A DNA stretch of 64,000 nucleotides from assembly GCF_033473495.1 (NCBI RefSeq), contig NC_088943.1, forward strand, positions 1,592,001 to 1,656,000, written 5' to 3'. Below the pieces are notes generated by a model. It did no database searches and had not been told where the DNA came from. It was given only the letters and a program-made list of their open reading frames with translations. The number at the start of each line of letters is the position of its first letter. The first letter of the stretch is position 1. The translations under genes and the position numbers were made by a program. Shown here in pieces: positions 31,472 through 42,429 of this stretch. This stretch comes from Cercospora beticola (taxonomy: Eukaryota > Ascomycota > Dothideomycetes > Mycosphaerellales > Mycosphaerellaceae).

Positions 31472-32368
31472 GTTTGCGCGCGACTGGCGCCTTGCCCGCT
31501 CTTAATCTGCCTCGGAGTGCTATCAATGCGCTTCCAAGTCGTAGTCGTTTTAATTCCAGTGCTCCGGTCTATCTCGCTTCGTGGTCCTTCGTGCGCAGGG
31601 CGGCGAATTGGCGGTTGTAGTTTGGATGAATGGATGGCTGGAAGAACGCGCTTGAGAAGGAACGAACGCGACGCGCTCACCGATCAGGTTAGCGGCTTGG
31701 CGTCTCCGGCGGTAAGAAATCTTCCTTCTGGCTTTTGCACCACTTCTCTTCCACAAATTATTGAACAACGCAAAAAACCAACACTGCCGAAAAGCATTTT
31801 GCTCGAGAGCCCGCTACGTTCGCGTAGTGGAGGCTCCATGACAGCGAAATCGTTGAGCTAGTGGAGAGGGATTTCAGAGGATCTTGGGTGCCGTTGGCTT
31901 CTTTACACCGTGGAGTTGAGGGCAATGATCAGCTGTACATGCCACCTTTTTGGCTAAGGCATTCTTGAGTGTGCTCCTACTGGAAACTCGTCGATGGATG
32001 CGACTTCCGCCCAACTGGTGCAATACTTCGGAGCTGGAACACGATGCTTCGTGGCTGCCACCTTGGCCCACCTCACAATATAACAAGGCGTCCGAGCACA
32101 ACTAAGCCAGGGAGATTGGCTCCATCGGCTCGAGTCGTTCGCATAGTGAAGAAGTAGGCTCAGACAGTGGAGGCTCTTGTCCTCAAATGAACGACTTCAT
32201 CTGCTCGTTCGACTAACATTGCCTTGTGCCAATGGCTGTTGACCGATCTTTGCGCCTGGTGCCAAACTTCTAAGTCTCGATTGTTCAGCATCCGCTTCTC
32301 ATCACTACAAAAGAATAGGCGTCGCTGCGCTGAACACATTCTAGCTGAGGGAACTTTGCATTGCGTGA
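31472..32368. other. Intergenic region, MCM7 promoter side
   Basis: About 900 bp between MCM7 (upstream side) and the 3' end of the pyridoxamine-phosphate oxidase gene. No coding frame with motif support on either strand. Confidence 0.4.
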
Positions 32369-33115
32369 TCATGGGCTCAATCTCTGAATCTTCCACTCCC
32401 CATTGTCGCTCTTCACGTATTGAAACCGATCATGCAGTCTTGAAGGCCGCCCCTGCCAGAACTCCATCGTCTCCGGCTTCACTCTTAGTCCACCCCAGAA
32501 ATCCGGTACAGGAAATTTCTCCTGATCCTGAAATCTCGACTCAACGTCCTTCACCTGCTGCTCCAGCTCTTCTCGATTCTTCAACACAGAGCTCTGCTGA
32601 CTCGCCCATGCACCGAGCCGGCTCCCACGTATTCTCGTATCATAGTAGACCTGTGATTCCTCTGAGGTGAGGCGTTCGACAGTGCCTTCCACTCGCACTT
32701 GACGCTCCAATTCATGCCACCAGAACGTCAGTGCAGCGTGAGGATTCGAAGCAATATCTGCTGCTTTGCGAGAGGTGCCCCAGTTGCTGTAAATGACAAA
32801 TCCTCGATCGTCCATTTCTTTGAGATAGACCATGCGGGCTGAGACCTTTCCTGATGGTAATGAAGCTGTTGACAAAGTAACAGTCTCAGGCTGGTAGACG
32901 TTTGATTCATTGGCATGCTTGAACCACATGTCGAATTGCGTGAAGGGATCCGGGTGCAGTTGGGATTCTTCTAATGACCCTTTGGTATATTGGTCCGCTT
33001 GCAGTGAGCCATTGGTGCCGCCTGGAGCGAAAATATGCTTCTGGGTGGACATGGTTCTTGTTTTGGTGATCGAGGCGAGGACTTGCGTGTTCGGAACTCG
33101 TAGTCGGCGTAGCAT
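32369..33115 (-). CDS. PDX3: Pyridoxamine/pyridoxine 5'-phosphate oxidase (PDX3 type)
   Basis: A single exon of 248 aa. An FMN-dependent oxidase that converts pyridoxine or pyridoxamine 5'-phosphate to pyridoxal 5'-phosphate, the last step of vitamin B6 salvage. Signatures are DPFTQFDMWFKHANES, the FMN-binding SARMVYLKEMDDRGFVIYSN, GTSRKAADIASNPHAALTFW, RQVRVEGTVERL, SRLGAWASQQS and the C-terminal pair FWGGLRVKPETMEFWQGRPS and RLHDRF. Translation may start at 33115 (with a basic leader, MLRRLRVPNTQVLA, that could target mitochondria) or at the ATG at 33052 (MSTQKHIF), giving 227 aa. It is head-to-head with the telomerase gene, only 163 bp apart. Confidence 0.94.
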   Translation of the reverse strand: MLRRLRVPNTQVLASITKTRTMSTQKHIFAPGGTNGSLQADQYTKGSLEESQLHPDPFTQFDMWFKHANESNVYQPETVTLSTASLPSGKVSARMVYLKEMDDRGFVIYSNWGTSRKAADIASNPHAALTFWWHELERQVRVEGTVERLTSEESQVYYDTRIRGSRLGAWASQQSSVLKNREELEQQVKDVESRFQDQEKFPVPDFWGGLRVKPETMEFWQGRPSRLHDRFQYVKSDNGEWKIQRLSP

Positions 33116-33278
33116 CGAGTGTGGTTTGTACTTTTATGCTGATGACTCCGATGCGAGCTGGCGAGATGATCTCACCATCGTTGTCCAGACTTTGCCAAGA
33201 CGCCGGGATCGTGGCTTTCGCGACTCCGACGCGTTCCTTCTCTCACGACAACAACAATGTGCATCGCAATGCCGCACC
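33116..33278. promoter_or_regulatory. Compact bidirectional promoter between PDX3 and TERT
   Basis: 163 bp separate the two outward ATGs. The spacer includes CGCCGGGATCGTGG and CGACTCCGACGCG segments and an ACAACAACAATG leader just before the TERT start. A short upstream ATG (33257, out of frame) precedes the TERT ATG. Confidence 0.45.
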
Positions 33279-36200
33279 ATGAAGAGGAAGCGACCGAGCA
33301 GAACAGCTCAGCGCGCAAACAAAAAGCAAAAGCTCCTCGCACAATTAACGGAGCGACCTTCGCATGCACTTCTCGAACAGTATTATCCTCAAGTTGTAAC
33401 TCTGCGCCAGTATCTCGCGTCGCGGTTGCCGAAGAAGCGACGAAGGAAACTGCAGCATTACGGACGAGATGCCACTGCAAAGGATGATAGTCCACTACTT
33501 GATCTGCTCGATACCACTCTTGTTGGATCCTTCAAGCATGTTCAGGTGGACGACAGCAGCTTCGTTGATGATGACATTTCACTATTCACACAGCAGATTT
33601 CAGAGAATGGCACTGCTCCGTCTTTGACTCCAGGCAAGTTGAAGCAGCCTGAGGTAAGCAGGGTTGTCATTTCGTATCATCAATCGCTCATTCCAAAATC
33701 GTTCTCTTAATGATACTGATCCACTACAGATTGTCGACTATGCGATATGGAAGCTGTTTCGCAAGCAAGCAAGTAACCTGCGGCTGCAGCATCTTCTTTG
33801 CCAGAACTATCAGCGATACCTCAGTGTGAATGACAGTGGTCCAGGTCCCGAGATAGTTCCCGGAATTCCTGGCGTGTATTCGAATGGACCTCACGAGAAT
33901 GTCGACACTTTAAGAAGCCACCCTTGGACAGCAGTCCCAGATGTGCTGGGTCGCGGGGCTGAACGCATCGTGGCGGATATGCTGATGGAATGCGGTCTTT
34001 TCGCACCGATCGGAGATGCAAGTAACTTCGTGCAGATCTCTGGCGTGCCGATGAGCGACCTCCCAGTACTCGCGAACAGTTCGAAAAGCACCACATCCGT
34101 GAGTGAGGTTCAGTATGGAGTACCTTCAAACGAGCCAAGGCCGCAACGTAGCAAGCGCAAACTGACTGAGATACGCTTCCTGCGCCACCGTATGCTATAT
34201 GCGCAGCCGATGCTCAATGCCAAAGGCTACGCGCGTTTCGGGCTGCATCAGACACACGCCTTCAATCGCTTTTCTGATATCCAGGACAGAAGCCAGACGC
34301 ACCATTTGATGAAGTACATCTTCCCACTGCAATTCGGACTGCACAACGTTCTCACATCAGACGTGGATCACAAGGAGACCGCTTATGCGTTCAAGGACTA
34401 CACCATTCGCGAGAAGGAAATTGCTAGACTGCATCGCGCTCGACAGCAGAAACGGCCAGCCGGGAACGAGATTGGGCAGGCTCGGCGTCCAGCATTACCA
34501 AAGCGACTACGAGGAGCGGCAGAAGTACTAGTGGCACGAATTCGGAAACGACATATGAAGTGCGCCTATTCGGCTCTGTTGGAACACTACTGCCCAAGAC
34601 ACAATACACCAGCTCAGGGCCAGCAAAACTCGCTGGACCGTGCCTGTAGCCTCGCCGAAGTGTCCTCCTTCTGCCGTGCAGCGGTTATGAGGGTATTTCG
34701 AAAGGATCTATGGGGCACGGGTGAGGCCAGTTCGAGCAATGTGAAGGTTCTCCTTTCCAACGTCGACACCTTTGTCCGCCTACGCAGGTATGAGACCTTG
34801 AGCCTACATGATGTAGTGCAGAAGATGTCTCTGGATGTCGACTGGCTCCAACCACAGAACCAGGACCGGGGAGCGCGCCTCAGCGCTACCGATTTTGCCA
34901 AAAGGAAGGAGTTGATGTCCGAGATATTGTACTATCTCTTCGACTCATTTCTCATTCCACTGATCCGGGGCCATTTCCACGTCACCGAGTCCAACGGTCA
35001 GCGTAATCAGCTCTTCTATTTCAGACAGGACGTGTGGAAAGCACTGTGTGAGCCTGCCATGGAGTCTTTGAGAGTCGACATGCTCGAGCAGTGCAAGAAT
35101 GGATACGACAGCACTTCGACTAGACAACTTGGCGTCAGCCATGTGCGTCTCGTGCCAAAAGAGAGCGGCATGCGTCCGATTATCAACCTGCGACGACGGA
35201 TACAGAAGATGCAACATGGCCGATTGGTACTAGGCAGAAGCATCAACAGCCTACTGACACCAACCTTTAGCATATTGAACTATGAGAAAGCTCGAGGCCG
35301 GCACAATCTTGGCTCTGCGCTTTTCTCTGTCGACGACATCTTCCCGCGACTACAGAGATATCGTCAGTCATTGCAAGATAAAGGCTTACTCGGCGAGGCA
35401 CTTTACTTTGCGAAGGTCGATGTGCAAGGTTGCTTTGACAGTATCCCTCAAGATCGCTTGATGGAACTAGCCAGGCTAATCATAAACGACAACGAGTACC
35501 AGATCTCCAGGTATTCGAGAGCGAAGCTTCTTGGATCACACAATAAAGAGACGCCTGGCTTTGGGACGAAACCATCGTGGAAGTTCTTGACCAAAGCAGG
35601 ATCAGCTGACAGACCGTTTGACTTTCGAGACGAGGTCAAAGACGACATAATAGAAGGCCGACGACGAGCAGTGTACATCAATGGACTCGCACCAAAGCGC
35701 GAAAGCCGACAAGCCGTCCTTGCATTGCTCCAGGAACACGTCCAGTCCAACTTGATACAGATCGGTAAACGGTTATACCGACAAAAGAAAGGCATACCGC
35801 AAGGCTCAATCATCTCCAGTCTGCTGTGCAGCTACTTCTATGCTGATATGGAGCGTGAAGTGCTTGCTTTTCTTGACGATGGCAAGAGCATCTTACTTCG
35901 CTTGATAGATGACTTTCTGGTCATCAGCACAGATCGGGAGGTAGCAGAGCAATTCATGCACACAATGCATGCTGGTGTCGCAGAGTATGGTGCGCACGTA
36001 AGGCTGGACAAGAGTCGTGCAAATTTTGATCTCGAAATCAATGGCAGCGCCATTCCGAAGACGACTGCAATCGAGTTCCCGTACTGTGGAAATGCAATCG
36101 ATACGCGGACCCTCGACCTCACCAAGGACCGCGAGAGGCGGAAGAAGACAAGTAGGTTCACTTACCTTCATGCAGGTCCTTTGCTAACATTGTATGCAGA

Positions 36201-36906
36201 TATCGCTGACTCCGTTGCTGTCGAGTACACCAAGCTACCAGGTCAGACGTTCTATCGCAAGCTCTTGAAGTACGCCTCCACGTTCTGCTTCAGATGACAC
36301 GACTGACAAGCTCCCAGTGCATTGAAGCTGCAGATGCGAGCAATGCTACTTTCAACCTCATACAACTCACCCTGCACTGTACTGACGAACCTCTACCATA
36401 TCTTCGTTGAAGTTGCCCAGAAAAGCTATCATTACATCCGATCGCTTCCACATGGCAAGCAACCGCCCGGCAAGCTTACGATCAGTATGTGCGCTAAATG
36501 TCTGCCATCGAATGACATGCTGATTCGAATACAGGAGCCATTGACGACATGGTCAAGCTCGCTTGTGTTCTCATGAAACATCGGAGGCGGACGAGCAAAG
36601 ACGTCATACCATATGAGTGCTGCATTACAGGAGCACAGGCGCGATGGTGAGTGCAACTTCTCAGACACGCTGCAGCCATCACCTACGACCTGCGTTTGGG
36701 GACTTCTCCCACGTGGAACGTGTGTGAATCCAACTGACATTGCTGCTCATAGGCTCGCCTGCACGTCATTCGTCATGGTGTTTGGTCGCCGCCAGACCAA
36801 GCATCAAATGCTGCTTGCTTGGTTAAAGGTTCAGCTGGGATCGCCTGCTCTACGAGCCCAGGCACATTTATTGCAGCCTGTTGTCGTCAAGTATGGTTCT
36901 GTCTAG
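33279..36906 (+). CDS. TERT: Telomerase reverse transcriptase
   Basis: Six exons, 33279-33653, 33730-36151, 36200-36269, 36318-36484, 36535-36646 and 36753-36906, all in phase. The product is 1099 aa. It is the catalytic subunit of telomerase (nucleus). The telomerase-specific T motif (LFDSFLIPLIRGHFHVTES, then LFYFRQDVWKAL) lies at about 524-563. RT motif 1 is VRLVPKESGMRPIINLR (597-613), motif A VDVQGCFDSI with catalytic D689, motif B' KKGIPQGSIISSLLCSYFY (about 811-829) and motif C LLRLIDDFLVIS with D852/D853. The C-terminal extension is recovered only by splicing: RKLLNALKLQMRAMLL, NSPCTVLTNLYHIFVEVA, AIDDMVKLACVLMKHRR and FGRRQTKHQMLLAWLK. The 48-nt intron at 36152 keeps the frame when retained. 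The basic N-terminus has a nuclear-localisation-like RKRPSRTAQRANKKQK. Confidence 0.95.
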
Positions 36907-37946
36907 CGATTGGCATGTCGACGAGATGAGACTTCTGTGCTGTTGTCTCCTTCGGCAAAGGAGTAGAATTGGCTGGGACGAGCTGTATAGGAGATCAGCG
37001 GAGCATTTTTGCCGCCAAGGCAGATCTTGGTAGGCGCCTGCCTTGGTTCATGCGGGTGTGGTGACACTTGATGAATGGCAGGCATCATCGCACAGGCGGC
37101 TCCAGGGTGCTGTGGTGCAAGCTCGCACAACATGTCCCTCGCGGCACGCCCTGATTTGTGTCTGCGTTTCCAGAGCGGAGATTGGCTGCAGTGAAGATGA
37201 AACCGGTGGCTGACCGGCTGAATCAGAGCAGCGCATTGACAAGCACGCCCGCGGCCAAGCGCAGGAGCTCTGTCTGCATGTACTGCTGCAGGTCGACGAT
37301 AGCTTTGCAGGAACCTGTACTTCGTATGCCCACTTATCAGAGGCATTGTACTTGATGATGGTAGGCGCCATCGTCGATGGCTTGCCGCGCTGAACGGCTT
37401 GTCCCAGCGGATGAGGCAGAGCAGGATTGATGAGACGATTGCATTTGTTAGACGCCTTCTCTATTCCACTCTTGCGCAACACCTTCATCACCGACTTCCC
37501 ATTCGGCGCAAAATCGGCACGGGAGTGGTGCGGGCACTCGATCGCATCTGTCGCTTCTGCAGCCTTCACTCGCCTGTGCCTCAACAATCGGTGGGAGAAG
37601 CTTCATCATTATTGCCGCAAGCGGACGGCGGAGGCTTTCCCGGTTTTTTCGGTCGATACGGATACGGCCAACGAGGCTGGTCAATGACGCCGCCGCCGTG
37701 CACCGCTACAATCGCATTGTCTGCGCGAGACCTCCGCCGACAACAGCACCACCGCCCATCTGCACCGACAATTCTCCACGCGGCGGGCAAGTCATCCCAG
37801 CATCGAACGGAATCTCGACTCGCGTCAAAGTCGCCGGGTGAGAGATCGTCGGCTCCGCGCCTGGTTTTGCGCGTCGTCATTGGCCCAAATCGCAATTGCG
37901 AGTCCCACTCGACCAGGATCGCTTCTCCTGCTGGTCAGGAACAACC
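36907..37946. other. Intergenic region with one weak leftward ORF
   Basis: About 1 kb between TERT (3' end) and the TBC gene. A leftward ATG at 37371 starts MAPTIIKYNASDKWAYEVQ. In a neighbouring frame a few bases on, a helical stretch VDLQQYMQTELLRLAAGVLV ends at a stop. A one-base shift would join them, but no intron or other support was found. Otherwise nothing. Confidence 0.3.
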
Positions 37947-40640
37947 ATGGCCGCTGCTGCCATTGTTGCTGAGCCTCCCTGGCCCGTCCCTACAGCAGCA
38001 ATCATAAACAATATTCGCCAACGAAATCACCACCGCCACCCTTCCGCGCCGCACCACGACACTCCGCTGTCCGCTGCCGGCTTCGACGTCGACGATAATT
38101 ATTATTCCTCCCACCACCACGACTGGGCCTACGATCAGGATCACGATGCTTTTCGCGCCGTAATCCCATCTGAGACCAAAGTGCAACGCCGAACCCTTCG
38201 AAATAACAGTCACCGCAATTCTCTACGCACACCACCGCGCCGGTCGTCGCATGGGAGTGGAGTGGGAATAGCGCTGCCCAGGAGCGTCGCGGTGCCGAAA
38301 GGCAGGGTTCATCGGAGTGTCAGCCTGCCAGGTGTGGGTGATAAGACCATGGCCAGCATCACAGTAGAAAGCATCGCCGAGGAAAGCGTGCCAAGTTCTC
38401 CGCCGGAACTGAGTTATTCGAAGTCGTCGAAGAGTAGTTCTTCCCTCACTTCAGATGACGAACTATGTGTTAGTGGTCAAGAGGGCGGTCTGTCCAAGCA
38501 CGGGCACTTTGAAGAAGTGGTGCTGGAAGAAGAAGGTGGCAGTGATGACAGGGAGGACAGCAATCTCCCGCCGGATTCCAGACCAACACTGCGCCGCCCA
38601 CCTCCCAAATCCCTGACCACGGGCGCGGTAGCACGCAGACGCAGTGGAACAGGAACAAGCCCACCTCCGCGGCCATTGACGAATGGCGTCCGACAAGCCA
38701 GATATCCATCTCTGCAAGGCGCTGTGAGTGGTGCCTTGCGAGATCAGAGCCTCAACCTACCTCACGGGCGGAGCATGCAACGCGCTGTCTCTAGTCCAAC
38801 TTTGACGCACATGCACCATCAAGCTCAGCGCTTCCCTTCGCGCTCGCCCAGTCCGAACAAACCGTACGCGCAGAATGGTCAATGCAGCTCACCGCAAACC
38901 ATAGCCGGCTCGACACCGAAGGCATCCTACGAGTCTCAAGGTTCGGCCTCGCGGCGACCATCGTGGCAGCCGAGCAGAAAGAGCACGAAGGAGCTCGAGG
39001 CAGAATACAACGACGAGGACGAAGACGTCCCCGAGGACGCCATTTTGGAGAACGTGCCTATATCACCACTGCCAGGTCACTACACGGTACCGCTCTCGCC
39101 GAACCCATTGCCAAGCGGCCACCGATCTACGACACCTAGTCCGAATCGAAGACCAGGGCCACACGCGAATATGCACTCTGCAAACATACCCAAGGGCGCA
39201 AAACGTCCCAATGGGATGCCTCGATCGCCGAAGTACCCACACCGCCCCAAGATACCGCACGCGAATACCGTGGCAGCCATTCCGATGGATCCGCGAAGCC
39301 GACAATTTAGAAGCAAGTCGTGGACGGAGGATCTGAACTACGAAGCTCGGGAGCTGTCGCAGAAGCTGGAAGAATATGCTGAGCGTCTGTCGCAAGAAAA
39401 GAGGAGCGCATCAAATTCAGGGACAAACAGCGCCGCGAGCAGCCCACCACGATCGAGCTGGTCGAAGCCAGCGGGAACGGGATCGAGCCTCCCCAGCGTT
39501 CCAAGTGGACTGCCCCCTTTGCAGAAAGGAAACATCATGATTGACCCCTTACCCATCAGCAAGGAGAAGGAGGCCGTTCTCAGCAGAACACGGCCGTCAT
39601 GGTTGCCTCCTAAGGATCCGCAAGAAGAGAAGAAACATCTGAAGGAATTTCAACAGATGATGGCCAGAGCTGCAGAGGCAGAGAAAAAGCGCGCCTTGAA
39701 AGAGCAAAGTAATCGCGAAGGCAAAGAAGAGATGCAAGGCAGTATTGCACGAATATGGGAGCAACACGTCCTGCCTAACTGGGACGCGGTGGTCAAAGAA
39801 CCACGAACTAGAGAACTCTGGTGGAGAGGCGTCACACCAAGCGCGAGAGGAGAGGTCTGGTCCAAGGCCATTGGGAACGAGCTCGAGCTCTCGAGTGCTT
39901 CCTTTGAGGCTGCTCTTGCGAGAGCACACGCGCTCGAAGCGAAGATTGCGGATATGAATGAAGAAGAAAAGGCCGATTCGAAAGAGGCTGCCTGGATGGA
40001 CGCTATCGCCCGAGACGTGCCCAACACGTTCCCGGAACTCAAGGTGTACCAAGATTCACGTGGGACTCTGTATCAGAGTCTGTCCGATGTCCTGAAAGCG
40101 TATACGATGTACCGCAGCGATGTGGGCTACGTGTACGGAACGCACCTCGTGGCCGGCATCGTGTGTCTGCAACTCCCGGCCGCGGAAGCATTCGTGCTAC
40201 TGGCCAATATGCTCAACCGACCTCTTCCACTGGCTTTCCTGGTCCACGATCAGCCGGCCATGGGAAGAGCCTACGAGCTCACACTGCAAACGCTCAAATA
40301 TAAATACGCTCGCCTCCACGACCACCTCACTTCACCACAATTGGACATCAGACCGGAAGAATATCTCGACCCTATGTATCGCTGTCTCTTCGCCTACAAT
40401 CTCTCCGCCGAGCACGTATCCCGCATCTGGGATATCTTTGTTTTCGAAGGTGATCGGGCGCTGGTTCGTGCCGCGGTCGCCGTTCTGGCGCAGCTGGAGA
40501 GCAAGCTTTATGGATCGAGAGAGGAAGTGTTGCAGCAAATTGGGTGGATGAACCTGGAAAGATGGCCTGTCGCGGCTGGAGATGGCTTTATCGAAGCTAT
40601 GCGCGAGGCTGGAAAAGTTGATCGGAGGGGAAGCGCTTAG
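37947..40640 (+). CDS. TBC (Rab-GAP) domain protein lacking both catalytic fingers
   Basis: 897 aa from the first ATG (37947, AACCATGG); single exon. The first 560 residues are disordered, rich in Ser, Pro, Arg and His. A Glu/Lys-rich helix (about 570-620) leads into a TBC domain (about 625-880) that opens LWWRGVTPSARGEVWSKAIG. Active TBC Rab-GAPs supply an arginine in IxxDxxR and a glutamine in YxQ. Here these read IARDVPN (I687, D690, N693) and YVY (Y728, Y730), so both fingers appear substituted. The rest of the fold is well kept (LSDVLKAYTMYRSDVGYV, YLDPMYRCLFAYNLSAEHVS, RIWDIFVFEGDRAL). The protein may therefore bind a Rab or act as a scaffold rather than accelerate GTP hydrolysis. It is the last conserved gene before the polyketide cluster. 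Confidence 0.85.
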   Translation: MAAAAIVAEPPWPVPTAAIINNIRQRNHHRHPSAPHHDTPLSAAGFDVDDNYYSSHHHDWAYDQDHDAFRAVIPSETKVQRRTLRNNSHRNSLRTPPRRSSHGSGVGIALPRSVAVPKGRVHRSVSLPGVGDKTMASITVESIAEESVPSSPPELSYSKSSKSSSSLTSDDELCVSGQEGGLSKHGHFEEVVLEEEGGSDDREDSNLPPDSRPTLRRPPPKSLTTGAVARRRSGTGTSPPPRPLTNGVRQARYPSLQGAVSGALRDQSLNLPHGRSMQRAVSSPTLTHMHHQAQRFPSRSPSPNKPYAQNGQCSSPQTIAGSTPKASYESQGSASRRPSWQPSRKSTKELEAEYNDEDEDVPEDAILENVPISPLPGHYTVPLSPNPLPSGHRSTTPSPNRRPGPHANMHSANIPKGAKRPNGMPRSPKYPHRPKIPHANTVAAIPMDPRSRQFRSKSWTEDLNYEARELSQKLEEYAERLSQEKRSASNSGTNSAASSPPRSSWSKPAGTGSSLPSVPSGLPPLQKGNIMIDPLPISKEKEAVLSRTRPSWLPPKDPQEEKKHLKEFQQMMARAAEAEKKRALKEQSNREGKEEMQGSIARIWEQHVLPNWDAVVKEPRTRELWWRGVTPSARGEVWSKAIGNELELSSASFEAALARAHALEAKIADMNEEEKADSKEAAWMDAIARDVPNTFPELKVYQDSRGTLYQSLSDVLKAYTMYRSDVGYVYGTHLVAGIVCLQLPAAEAFVLLANMLNRPLPLAFLVHDQPAMGRAYELTLQTLKYKYARLHDHLTSPQLDIRPEEYLDPMYRCLFAYNLSAEHVSRIWDIFVFEGDRALVRAAVAVLAQLESKLYGSREEVLQQIGWMNLERWPVAAGDGFIEAMREAGKVDRRGSA

Positions 40641-41838
40641 AGAGCTGCTAGTACTGATGCAAGAGACGGGAAGCGAATTCGAAGCGGAAAGAATCGCTAT
40701 GGGAGTTTTGTATGGAGACGAAGGCATCGCAATCTGATGAAAGCGAATCTCCGGCCTCCGGGCGCTCTATCTGACGAGGATGAAGCTGCCCGTTGCGATC
40801 CCGGAGCATCTTCTCTTCTGGCGGAAGGTAATACGCATTTCCGGTCCCCCGGAATCTCGCGCCCTCCCGTGGTCAGCGCTTCTGCGAGTAGAAAGAGCTT
40901 CTGCGAGTAGAAAGAGCTTCGAGCTCGCAGGGCCTGGTCCCGATGACGGGAGGAGTGCGGGACAAAGTTCTTCCTCTGTTTCTTCCCTATGGGAGGGATT
41001 TTGGAACATGTGGTAACTTCGCACTTGCCCACATTGACATAATCGACGACTTATGTCTGCTTTTTTGCTTTGTTGGAGAGAGAGAATGAAGTTGGATCCC
41101 CTTTCGAGGATATCTTCCTTCCGCGCGAAGACAGAGAGCGTGGAGAGGCTAATACACATCATCCACTGCATGCAGAGCGAGAACGGAGAGCAGCAAGATG
41201 CCACTCTCATGCTGTCCGGGTCGGAATTATCGCATCGAGCGCGCGCATCCATGAGTTTCAAGTCTGCTGACTGCTTGGATCGCATTCGACTTGGCTATAT
41301 CTGGTCTTTCTTTGGTTTGGGATGTCTCTTTGGAGAGCTGGTACATTCACATTTATTTCATCATTCGCACTACTCATCACGGAGACGGAAATTATGGAAT
41401 TCACGGCCTATGTTGAACTTTTTCGGGGAGGATTGTCGATGGCGGACAGAGAGAACGAGTATTGTTTAGTTTGTAAGAAGATTGAAGGTGGTGAGGTGGG
41501 AGGACGGGAGGAGAGGAAGCAGCATGAGAGCATTACTACCTGAGATGAGAGGCTGAGGATCGAGGAGAGAGAAGTACATACGTATTGTATAGAAAGGAAC
41601 ATTCGACGAAGAAGTTGATTAATTCACATTTCTGGTAATTTGAGGCAAGCTGATGGATTTGAGCGCAGCTGTATTCATTACATCTCTGCTCAGCGGCTAA
41701 ACCCCGGCTTTCTTCCAACTCATTGCGGCACAGTGCAAGCTCATAGCTCACCACGGATACAATCGAACATCACTACGACTACCCGTCACAGCTACCAGAT
41801 TCGAGAAGAAACAATCACAGCCTGGATGGAAGTAGGCC
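40641..41838. other. Intergenic region with a 19-bp tandem repeat
   Basis: 1.2 kb with no supported gene. A perfect two-copy tandem, CTTCTGCGAGTAGAAAGAG, lies at about 40879-40916. Its flanks are purine- and pyrimidine-rich. The left part is the 3' flank of the TBC gene. Confidence 0.4.
40879..40916 (+). repeat. 19-bp tandem repeat, two copies
   Basis: CTTCTGCGAGTAGAAAGAG is present twice head-to-tail without mismatch, followed by CTTCGAGCTC, which starts like a third copy. Confidence 0.85.
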
Positions 41839-42429
41839 ATGACTCCAATCAATTCGACATCGCACCACCACGAAAGACAAGAAGTAACGGACCCAGACAA
41901 CCACCTTACCACAAATTCACAACATACATCAGATCCGAATCAACCCCAATTGCACACCCTCTCCCTCCTCCTCGAAGGTCCTGGCGAAACTCCTCAGCAT
42001 CGAACTCATTGGTCTCTCACCCTTCATCCTAATACTTCGTCCCCTCCAAACCATTCCACACTCGGCACTATCCTTCAAGTCTTACCCATCTCTCTAGATC
42101 CTCTATTCTATATCCAGGATATACGATATGATGTACCGATATTACCTAAAGGATGCGAGGGGTCGATACCTTTGAATAGCAATTTGAATTCGGAGGAAGT
42201 TAGGAGGGTTATTGAGATTGTGGAACGGGAGGCTGCGCCGAGGGATGGAGTGGAGAGGTGTCAGGATTGGATTTTGAGGGTTGTGATTGGGTTGGAGAGT
42301 GAGGAGTTGGTGGATGGGGGAGTGGCGGAGAGGGTTGCGGGGTGGGTTGGGAGGTCTGCGGGGGAGGTGAGGGAGGGGGTGAGGGGGTGCGGGTGGGAGT
42401 GGGTTGAGGGAGATGGAGAAGGGAGGTGA
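41839..42429 (+). CDS. Hypothetical fungal protein (possible DUF6914-like fold)
   Basis: A 196-aa single-exon frame. It has a polar N-terminus and then a compact domain: LHTLSLLLEGPG, HWSLTLHPN, LGTILQVLPI, FYIQDIRYDVPILPKGCEGS and VERCQDWILRVVIGLESEEL. The order HWSL, G-x-x-x-x-V, then a CQDW near the end recalls small fungus-specific domains (DUF6914-type), which have no known function. The last 35 residues are Gly/Glu/Val-rich and come from an unusual G-rich tract (about 42290-42425), which makes the C-terminus suspect. It may be the edge gene of the polyketide cluster or unrelated to it. Family assignment is tentative. Confidence 0.5.
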   Translation: MTPINSTSHHHERQEVTDPDNHLTTNSQHTSDPNQPQLHTLSLLLEGPGETPQHRTHWSLTLHPNTSSPPNHSTLGTILQVLPISLDPLFYIQDIRYDVPILPKGCEGSIPLNSNLNSEEVRRVIEIVEREAAPRDGVERCQDWILRVVIGLESEELVDGGVAERVAGWVGRSAGEVREGVRGCGWEWVEGDGEGR

